From the NCBI GenBank assembly GCA_003648455.1, contig QMPG01000262.1, forward strand, positions 1-5,134: a stretch of 5,134 bases of DNA, read 5' to 3'. Below, one piece after another: positions 1 through 5,134 of the stretch; position 1 is the first letter of the stretch; each line of letters starts with the position of its first letter. The DNA is from Bacteroidota bacterium. Lineage in GTDB: Bacteria > Bacteroidota > Bacteroidia > Bacteroidales > B39-G9. A program made the translations under genes and the position numbers. The notes below the pieces were generated by a model that was given only the letters and a program-made list of their open reading frames with translations, was not told the origin of the DNA and did no database searches.

Positions 1-399
1 ACACATAACGACATTGTTTACTCAACTGTTCGACCCAATCTTAAACATTTTGGAATAATTAAAAAACCTAATGATAATATGCTTGTATCAACTGGCTTTA
101 TTGTAATTCAAAGAAAAAATGAATATGTTTGCATTGAATTAATTTATATGTGGCTAACACAAAAAGAAACTATCGATTATTTACAGTCCAAAGCTGAAAT
201 GAGCGTAGCAACATATCCATCAATAAAACCTGAAGACATATTGAACATTAAGACATTAATTCCAAAGGATAAAACAAAATTAATTAAATTTAAACAATTA
301 CTTTCTCCTATATTAAATACACAATGGAAAAGAAATGAAGATAATAAACAATTAGAAAAATTAAGAATGTTACTACTTTCCATAATAGCAAAAGGATGA
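1..399 (+). CDS. hsdS: Type I restriction-modification specificity subunit HsdS, C-terminal part (5' truncated by window)
   Basis: The open frame runs from base 1 with no start codon of its own and ends at TGA 397-399, giving 132 visible residues. HsdS subunits are usually about 400 residues, so roughly the last third is seen. HsdS reads the two halves of the split DNA target and holds HsdM and HsdR in the cytoplasmic R-M complex. Family hallmarks are the segment IVYSTVRPNLKHF (residues 5-17), followed by STGFIVIQ (about 30-37), as in the second target-recognition domain. Next comes YPSIKPEDILNI (about 75-86) with a following IP, the usual end of that domain. A terminal helix contains NKQLEKLRMLLLSII, the conserved spacer helix that ends in a glycine in this family. 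The first internal ATG (79) is not the true start because homology begins before it. The target sequence cannot be predicted from this part. The gene sits 5 bases before the RhuM gene and is probably co-transcribed with it. Confidence 0.9.
   Translation, partial: THNDIVYSTVRPNLKHFGIIKKPNDNMLVSTGFIVIQRKNEYVCIELIYMWLTQKETIDYLQSKAEMSVATYPSIKPEDILNIKTLIPKDKTKLIKFKQLLSPILNTQWKRNEDNKQLEKLRMLLLSIIAKG
391..396 (+). promoter_or_regulatory. Shine-Dalgarno-like site for the RhuM gene
   Basis: AAAGGA lies 8 bases before the ATG at 405 and is embedded in the last codons of hsdS. It is the clearest ribosome-binding-type sequence in the window; the two downstream genes lack one. Its position inside the hsdS end suggests translational coupling between hsdS and the RhuM gene. 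This is inferred from spacing only. Confidence 0.45.
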
Positions 400-404
400 G
401 ATAA

Positions 405-1415
405 ATGAAAAATAAGAATCAACTCATAATCTACAAAACCGAGGACGGAAAAATTAAAATTGAAACTCATTTTGAGAATGAGACAGTTTGGTTAAACATT
501 GAGCAAATTGCTGAACTTTTTCAAAGAGACAGAAGTGTGATCAGCAGACATATTAAAAATGTCTTTAAAGAAGGAGAATTGGAAGAAAATGTGGTTTGTG
601 CAAATTTTGCACATACCACGCAACACGGTGCTATCAAAGGAAAATCTCAAACCAAAAATGTAAAATACTATAATCTCGATGTGATTATTTCAGTGGGTTA
701 CAGAGTTAAATCTCACCGTGGAGTTCATTTCCGCAAATGGGCAACAGCACTCATCAAAGAGTATCTAATAAAAGGTTTTGCAATGAATGATGAACTGCTG
801 AAAGAGGCTGGCGGTGGGAATTATTTTGATGAATTGCTGGCTCGTATTCGCGATATTCGTTCATCGGAAAAAGTATTTTGGCGTAAAGTTTTGGATATTT
901 ATGCCACAAGTATAGATTACGACCCGAATACAGAGCAATCATTAATGGTATTCAGAACCATACAAAACAAAATGCACTGGGCTTCTCACGGAGAAACTGC
1001 TGCAGAAACCATATATAAACGAGTTAATTCAACCAAGGAGCACCTTGGATTAACAAATTTCAAAGGAGAATTACCAAGTAAGAAAGAGGTTGAAATTGCT
1101 AAAAATTATCTTTCAGAAAAAGAGCTGAACATCTTAAACAGAATGGTAACAGCATTTTTGGAAATTGCAGAAATGAAGGCATTAGAGAATACACCGATGT
1201 ATATGAATGATTGGATAAAACAATTAGATACTTTCCTGACAATGACAGGAAAAGAGATTCTGCAACATTCAGGGAAAATCAGCCATCAAAAAGCAATTGA
1301 AAAAGCACATTCCGAATATAATATGTATAAAGAAAGAATCAAAAATCGCATTACTCAGGTTGAGAAAGATTTTATAAAGCAAATTGAAAACAAAACTAAA
1401 AATATTAAGGGTTAA
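405..1415 (+). CDS. rhuM: RhuM family protein (virulence RhuM-like), restriction-operon companion
   Basis: A complete protein of 336 residues, the usual family length of about 330-345. The family is named after a Salmonella SPI-3 gene and is often found inside type I R-M operons; its biochemical role is not established. The N-terminal part opens with TEDGKIKIE (12-20) and TVWLNIEQIAELF (27-39). A predicted helix-turn-helix-like stretch follows to EGEL (about 56-59). The family signature YYNLDVIISVGYRVKSHRG spans 88-106, then FRKWAT (109-114) and EYLIKGFAMND (119-129). The C-terminal half has RIRDIRSSEKVFWRKVLDIY (147-166) and the conserved NKMHWASHGETAAETI segment (188-203), then charged helices to the end. 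A DNA-binding or regulatory role is plausible from the N-terminal fold but is inference. The start at 405 is supported by the AAAGGA site and by homology beginning within about 10 residues. Its stop codon TAA falls inside the heptamer array that begins at 1412. No frameshift or missing motif is seen. Confidence 0.9.
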   Translation: MKNKNQLIIYKTEDGKIKIETHFENETVWLNIEQIAELFQRDRSVISRHIKNVFKEGELEENVVCANFAHTTQHGAIKGKSQTKNVKYYNLDVIISVGYRVKSHRGVHFRKWATALIKEYLIKGFAMNDELLKEAGGGNYFDELLARIRDIRSSEKVFWRKVLDIYATSIDYDPNTEQSLMVFRTIQNKMHWASHGETAAETIYKRVNSTKEHLGLTNFKGELPSKKEVEIAKNYLSEKELNILNRMVTAFLEIAEMKALENTPMYMNDWIKQLDTFLTMTGKEILQHSGKISHQKAIEKAHSEYNMYKERIKNRITQVEKDFIKQIENKTKNIKG

Positions 1416-1439
1416 TTGTTAATGATTAATGGTAAATAA
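1412..1439 (+). repeat. Left heptamer array, inverted-repeat end of the four-helix-bundle cassette
   Basis: Three adjacent 7-bp units of the form TTAATNN start at 1412 (TTAATTG), 1419 (TTAATGA) and 1426 (TTAATGG), followed by a degenerate unit TAAATAA. The array matches the reverse complement of 1794-1821 in register and without gaps: 17 of 21 bases pair between 1413-1433 and 1800-1820. It contains the rhuM stop codon. Low complexity inflates the match, but the AATGGT core and the 7-base period are specific. Confidence 0.6.
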
Positions 1440-1440
1440 A

Positions 1441-1800
1441 ATGAGAGAAAATGTTGTTAAGAATAAGAGTTTTGCCTTTGCTATTAGAATTGTGAAGCTG
1501 TATCAGTTTTTAGTTGAGAATAAAAAAGAATATGTTTTATCAAAGCAACTTTTGAGAAGTGGAACAAGTGTTGGTGCAATGATTCGAGAATCAGAACACG
1601 CTGAATCCAAAGCAGATTTTAAACATAAAATGGCGATAGCACAAAAAGAAATCAATGAAACAATATATTGGATAGAACTTTTATCGGAAACAGGTTATTT
1701 GACAAAAGAACAATTTGAAAGCATAAACAAGAATGCTGTTGAAATTATAAAATTAATTACAAGCATTATAAAGTCGGCAAAAGCCAACATTGATAATTAA
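1441..1800 (+). CDS. Four-helix-bundle protein (S23/23S rRNA intervening-sequence protein family)
   Basis: A complete small protein of 119 residues from the ATG at 1441. An in-frame ATG at 1429 would add four residues (MVNK). I prefer 1441 because family members start like MRENVVKNKSFAFA and because the upstream ATG lies inside the heptamer repeat; neither start has a good Shine-Dalgarno site. The family signature is clear: LLRSGTSVGAMIRESEHAES (residues 37-56 from this start), then KADFKHKMAIAQKE and NETIYWIELL (72-81). Four predicted helices fill the sequence, and there is no signal peptide or membrane segment. Family members occur in 23S rRNA intervening sequences and are related in fold to the Avd accessory protein of diversity-generating retroelements; a nucleic-acid-binding role is likely but unproven here. 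No reverse transcriptase or variable repeat is visible, so there is no sign of a retroelement. It sits between rhuM and hsdR in the same direction and is bounded by inverted heptamer arrays. Confidence 0.9.
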   Translation: MRENVVKNKSFAFAIRIVKLYQFLVENKKEYVLSKQLLRSGTSVGAMIRESEHAESKADFKHKMAIAQKEINETIYWIELLSETGYLTKEQFESINKNAVEIIKLITSIIKSAKANIDN

Positions 1801-1821
1801 CCATTGAGAATTAATAATTAT
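1794..1821 (-). repeat. Right heptamer array, inverted-repeat end of the four-helix-bundle cassette
   Basis: Read on the minus strand from 1821, this is four 7-bp units: ATAATTA, TTAATTC, TCAATGG and TTAATTA. They align in register with the left array (pair positions sum to 3233). The array contains the stop codon of the four-helix-bundle gene (1798-1800) and the first two bases of the hsdR start codon (1820-1822). Transcribed, the two arrays could pair into an AT-rich stem closing a loop of about 350 bases. Confidence 0.55.
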
Positions 1822-4800
1822 GAATAATTTCACCGAAGCACAACTAGAAAAAGCATTTATTGATCTTCTTGGTCAGGAAAACATTCAGCACATCAAAGGT
1901 GAGAAGATAAAGCGAACTGATGATGAAGTATTAATTAAAGAGGATTTGAAAGTTTTCTTGTTATCTCAATACAAAGAAGAGAAACTTACAGAAAAGGAAG
2001 CAGAACAAATCGTGAGAGAATTAAAATTTTTCCCTGCTTCCGATCTTTATGAAAGTAATAAAGCAATAATGAAGATCATCTCAGATGGTTTTGCATTCAA
2101 AAGAGAGGATCGTTCCCAAAAAGATGTTTGGATTTATCTGATTGATTATTCCGAAAATAATAATAACACTTATAAGATTGTTAATCAGCTTGAAATTGTG
2201 GGAACAGTCAGACGAATTCCCGATGCAATTCTTTATATAAACGGTTTGCCTGTTGTTGTGTTTGAATTCAAAAGTGCAATTCGGGAAGAAGCAACAATTC
2301 ACAATGCTTTTGTTCAGCTTACAACTCGCTACAAAAGAGATATTCCTGAACTTTTCAAATACAATTCATTTTGCATTATAAGTGATGGAGTAAATAATAA
2401 AGCAGGTTCTTTTTTCGCTCCTTACGAATTCTTTTATGCTTGGCGAAGAATTGAAGGGCAAAGTAAAGAAGTGGATGGAATAGATTCAATGTTCACACTT
2501 ATTAAGGGAATGTTCAACCAAAATAGATTAAGAGACATTATTCATAATTTCGTATTTATCCCAGATACTTCCAAAAAAGATGAAAAGATCGTTTGCAGAT
2601 ATCCACAATATTATGCAGCTATTAAACTGTATAAAAATATTATTGAACATCAAAAGCCAAAAGGTGATGGAAAAGGCGGAACTTATTTTGGTGCAACAGG
2701 TTCTGGTAAAAGTTACATAATGCTTTATCTTACTCGTCTTCTTATGAAGAGTTCATATTTTGCAAGTCCAACAATTGTTTTGATAACCGACAGAACAGAT
2801 TTAGACGATCAACTTTCTGCACAATTCACAAATGCCAAAGGATTTATCGGAGATGAAAACATTATCAGCGTAACCAGCAGAGAGCATTTAAGAACGCTTT
2901 TACAAAACAGGCAAAGCGGTGGAGTATTCCTGACTACAATTCACAAATTTACGGAAGATACAAAACTTCTTACCGACAGAATGAATGTAATCTGCATTTC
3001 AGACGAAGCTCACAGAAGCCAAACTAATTTAGAACAAAAAATCAAGATAACAGATAAAGGTGTAAAAAAGACTTACGGTTTTGCAAAATATCTTCACGAC
3101 TCTCTTCCCAATGCAACTTATGTTGGTTTTACGGGAACTCCTATTGATTCAACTTTGGATGTTTTCGGGAAAATTGTTGATGCCTACACAATGACAGAAT
3201 CTGTGTTTGATGAAATCACAGTTCGCATAGTTTATGAAGGAAGAGCAGCCAGAATTTTCCTGAAAAACGGAGAACTAAAAAAAATCGAAGAATATTACGA
3301 GCAATGTGCAATTGACGGAGCAAACGAATATCAAATTGAAAAGAGCAAGAAAGCAACTGCAAGTATGAACTCGATAATTGGTGATCCGGATCGTTTAAAA
3401 GAATTAGCTTCTGATTTTGTAAAACATTATGAAAGCAGAATAAATGAAGGAGCAACTGTAAAAGGGAAAGCAATGTTCGTTTGCAGTAACCGCTCTATTG
3501 CTTATGAATTTTATAAAAATATTATTGAATTAAGACCTGAATGGTCAGAAATTAAAGTTGCAGAAGACGGTGCGATTTTAAGTGAGAAAGACAAAAGAGA
3601 AATCAAACCGATGGAAAAAATAAAATTGGTTATGACTCGCGGTAAAGATGATCCAAAAGAACTTTATGATTTGCTTGGTTCAAAAGATTATCGAAAGGAA
3701 TTAGATCGTCAGTTTAAGAATGCTAAATCCAATTTCAAAATTGCAATTGTAGTTGATATGTGGCTCACAGGTTTTGATATTCCTTTCTTAGATTCCATTT
3801 ATATTGATAAACCAATTAGAAGACATAATTTAATTCAAACTATTTCCAGAGTTAACCGCAAATTCGAAAATAAGAACAAAGGTCTTGTTGTTGATTATAT
3901 CGGAATTAAAAAACAGATGAATCTTGCTCTTGCACATTATAATAAAGCTGACAGTCAGAATTTTGAAAATATAGATCAATCAGTTGATATTGTGAAAGAT
4001 CATTTAGATTTGCTTAATAAGATTTTCCATAAATTTGATTATTCAAAATACTTTAATGGTTCTGCTTTAGAACAACTTCACACATTAAATCAATCAGCAG
4101 AATTTTTGATGCAAACTGATAAACTTGAAAAACGATTTATGCATTTGGTTGAACGTTTAAAAGCTGCTTATGACATCTGCGTTGGAAGTGAAAAATTAAT
4201 TCAAACAGAACGAGATAAAATTCATTTCTATCTGGCTGTTCGTTCCATTGTTTTCAAATTAACAAAAGGCAATGCTCCAGATACTGCTAAGATGAATGCA
4301 AAAGTTAGAGAAATGATTAAAAATGCTTTGGAAAGTGATGGAGTGGAAGAAATCTTTAAACTTGGTGATAGTTCAGAAAGCGAACAGGATATTTTCGATG
4401 AAGATTATTTGGCAAAAATAGAAAAAATAAAACTTCCGAATACCAAAATCAAATTACTTCTTCATTTACTTGCTCAGGCTGTTGGTGATTTTAAAAAAGT
4501 GAATAAAGTTAAAGGAATCGATTTTTCCAAAAAGTTTAAAGCTTTGGTCGATAAATATAATGAAAGAAAAGAAGATGATGTTCTGCGAAGTGAAGTTCTC
4601 GAAGATTTCACAGATGAAATCATAGATTTGTATCACGAATTAAAAAAAGAGAAAGAATCTTTTAAAAAAATGGGAATTGATTTTGAAGAGAAAGCTTTTT
4701 ATGACATTTTAAAATCTCTAATGATCAAATACGATTTTACTTATCCAGAAGATAAACTTATCAATTTGGCAAAATTAGTAAAAGTTGTTGTTGATGATAA

Positions 4801-4966
4801 AGCACGATATACGGATTGGAGTCAACGAGACGATATAAAAGCTGAGTTAAAAGTCGATCTGATAATTCTTTTAGCCGAAAATGGTTATCCACCAGTTGAT
4901 CGTGATGAAGTTTACAAAGAAATTTTTGAACAAGCGGAGAATTTTAAAATGAACAGAGCAGTTTGA
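1820..4966 (+). CDS. hsdR: Type I restriction endonuclease, restriction/translocase subunit HsdR
   Basis: A complete protein of 1048 residues, normal for HsdR. It is the motor and nuclease of the type I complex: it translocates DNA using ATP and cuts unmethylated DNA. The N-terminal nuclease domain has the PD-(D/E)XK set: D135 in RIPD, E149 and K151 in FEFK, and a Q166...Y171 motif (QLTTRY, with four residues between Q and Y). The SF2 translocase motifs follow in order: Walker A GATGSGKS (291-298, K297), motif Ia ITDRTDLDDQ (322-331), TTIHKF (372-377), DEAH (395-398), GFTGTPI (436-442), AMFVCSNR (551-558), motif V VDMWLTGFD (645-653) and motif VI QTISRVNR (673-680). From about 710 to the end the protein is charged and helical, as in the HsdR region that contacts the methyltransferase core, and it ends in the family-like VYKEIFEQAENF. 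All catalytic residues are present, so it should be active. The ATG at 1820 has no clear Shine-Dalgarno site and lies at the edge of the right heptamer array. Confidence 0.97.
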   Translation: MNNFTEAQLEKAFIDLLGQENIQHIKGEKIKRTDDEVLIKEDLKVFLLSQYKEEKLTEKEAEQIVRELKFFPASDLYESNKAIMKIISDGFAFKREDRSQKDVWIYLIDYSENNNNTYKIVNQLEIVGTVRRIPDAILYINGLPVVVFEFKSAIREEATIHNAFVQLTTRYKRDIPELFKYNSFCIISDGVNNKAGSFFAPYEFFYAWRRIEGQSKEVDGIDSMFTLIKGMFNQNRLRDIIHNFVFIPDTSKKDEKIVCRYPQYYAAIKLYKNIIEHQKPKGDGKGGTYFGATGSGKSYIMLYLTRLLMKSSYFASPTIVLITDRTDLDDQLSAQFTNAKGFIGDENIISVTSREHLRTLLQNRQSGGVFLTTIHKFTEDTKLLTDRMNVICISDEAHRSQTNLEQKIKITDKGVKKTYGFAKYLHDSLPNATYVGFTGTPIDSTLDVFGKIVDAYTMTESVFDEITVRIVYEGRAARIFLKNGELKKIEEYYEQCAIDGANEYQIEKSKKATASMNSIIGDPDRLKELASDFVKHYESRINEGATVKGKAMFVCSNRSIAYEFYKNIIELRPEWSEIKVAEDGAILSEKDKREIKPMEKIKLVMTRGKDDPKELYDLLGSKDYRKELDRQFKNAKSNFKIAIVVDMWLTGFDIPFLDSIYIDKPIRRHNLIQTISRVNRKFENKNKGLVVDYIGIKKQMNLALAHYNKADSQNFENIDQSVDIVKDHLDLLNKIFHKFDYSKYFNGSALEQLHTLNQSAEFLMQTDKLEKRFMHLVERLKAAYDICVGSEKLIQTERDKIHFYLAVRSIVFKLTKGNAPDTAKMNAKVREMIKNALESDGVEEIFKLGDSSESEQDIFDEDYLAKIEKIKLPNTKIKLLLHLLAQAVGDFKKVNKVKGIDFSKKFKALVDKYNERKEDDVLRSEVLEDFTDEIIDLYHELKKEKESFKKMGIDFEEKAFYDILKSLMIKYDFTYPEDKLINLAKLVKVVVDDKARYTDWSQRDDIKAELKVDLIILLAENGYPPVDRDEVYKEIFEQAENFKMNRAV

Positions 4967-5134
4967 AGAAATGGGCTTAACACACAGCTCCACTCAAAGC
5001 AAGATGAGAAACAAGAAGAGCGTGGCAGCTGCCAAACATTAATCAACATTCCGCTTCGCTCCATGTTGATTAACGGCCGGCGTGACACTATCAAAAACTC
5101 GCAAACGGAACGAAGCGAAACGTTGTTTAAAAAT
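4967..5134. other. Non-coding, palindrome-rich tail after hsdR
   Basis: No supportable gene is seen here. Besides the hairpin at 5039-5073, it holds a perfect palindrome GGCAGCTGCC (5024-5033), overlapping palindromes CGGCCG and GCCGGC (5074-5081), and AACGTT (5119-5124). It looks richer in GC and CG dinucleotides than the genes upstream. A CGAAGCG motif at 5111-5117 repeats the hairpin-loop sequence in inverted form. These traits suggest a structured repeat or recombination site whose other half may lie past the window edge. Confidence 0.5.
5039..5073. repeat. Perfect 11-bp inverted repeat (hairpin) downstream of hsdR
   Basis: TTAATCAACAT (5039-5049) and ATGTTGATTAA (5063-5073) are exact reverse complements, separated by a 13-base pyrimidine- and GC-rich loop containing CCGCTTCGCTCC. 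It could end the hsdR transcript, but no T-run follows on the + strand, so it is not a standard intrinsic terminator. The loop is largely complementary to 5107-5119 (11 of 13 positions). Confidence 0.7.

Larger units (their letters stand above)
1412..1821. mobile_element. Candidate small cassette: four-helix-bundle gene bounded by heptamer inverted repeats
   Basis: About 410 bases consist of one small gene and two inverted arrays of TTAATNN heptamers placed symmetrically at its edges. The same protein family (TIGR02436-type) is known from intervening sequences of 23S rRNA genes in Leptospira and others, where the gene is flanked by complementary ends that form a stem. This insertion in an R-M operon could be a related mobile unit. 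No transposase is present and no target-site duplication is obvious, so mobility is inferred from architecture only. Alternatively, it is an ordinary operon gene with AT-rich spacers. Confidence 0.35.

Noticed and set aside
177..470. Minus-strand open frame of 97 residues across hsdS and rhuM
   Set aside because: It is antisense to two well-supported genes and has no recognisable motif; a shadow frame.
1441..1800. Avd accessory gene of a diversity-generating retroelement
   Set aside because: The fold family is shared, but there is no reverse transcriptase, template repeat or variable repeat in the window, and the neighbours are R-M genes.
3277..3284. Run of eight A within hsdR as a phase-variation tract
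   Set aside because: Runs of this length are expected in AT-rich coding sequence, and the frame is intact on both sides.
4971..5042. A 23-codon open frame starting 4 bases after the hsdR stop, encoding a short basic peptide
   Set aside because: No ribosome-binding site, no recognisable family, and it ends in the hairpin arm; an open frame this short is expected by chance.
5039..5073. Intrinsic transcription terminator for the operon
   Set aside because: The hairpin is followed by CGGCCGGCG rather than a T-run, and its stem is AT-rich, so it is kept as an inverted repeat only.
4912..5094. 60-residue minus-strand open frame across the hsdR end and the tail
   Set aside because: It overlaps the conserved end of hsdR antisense, runs through both hairpin arms, and has a Ser/Cys-rich composition without a recognisable domain.

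Overview
The window is a low-GC stretch of bacterial DNA holding the 3' part of a type I restriction-modification operon, all on the + strand. Base composition, weak ribosome-binding sites and the style of the restriction subunit suggest a Bacteroidota or related FCB-group genome. This is inferred from sequence style alone; no rRNA or other marker gene is present.

Layout: positions 1-399 are the C-terminal end of the specificity subunit HsdS, whose 5' part lies outside the window. Five bases later a complete RhuM-family gene begins (405-1415). It is followed by a small four-helix-bundle protein gene of the 23S rRNA intervening-sequence/S23 family (about 1441-1800). A complete, apparently intact HsdR restriction/translocase subunit follows (1820-4966). 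The last 168 bases (4967-5134) contain no convincing gene. They look richer in GC than the genes and hold a perfect 11-bp hairpin and several palindromes.

How the genes work together: HsdS would direct the methyltransferase HsdM (presumably just upstream, not visible) and the HsdR motor-nuclease to a split DNA target. HsdR carries a PD-(D/E)XK nuclease and SF2 translocase motifs and would cut unmodified DNA. RhuM is a frequent companion gene of such operons with no settled role.

The most unusual structure is around the four-helix-bundle gene. It is bracketed by inverted arrays of 7-bp TTAATNN units (1412-1439 and 1794-1821), which overlap the rhuM stop codon on one side and the hsdR start codon on the other. 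This looks like a small inserted cassette, comparable to the intervening sequences that carry the same protein family in 23S rRNA genes. The second point of interest is the hairpin-rich 3' tail, which may be the edge of a structured repeat or an attC-like recombination site continuing beyond the window.
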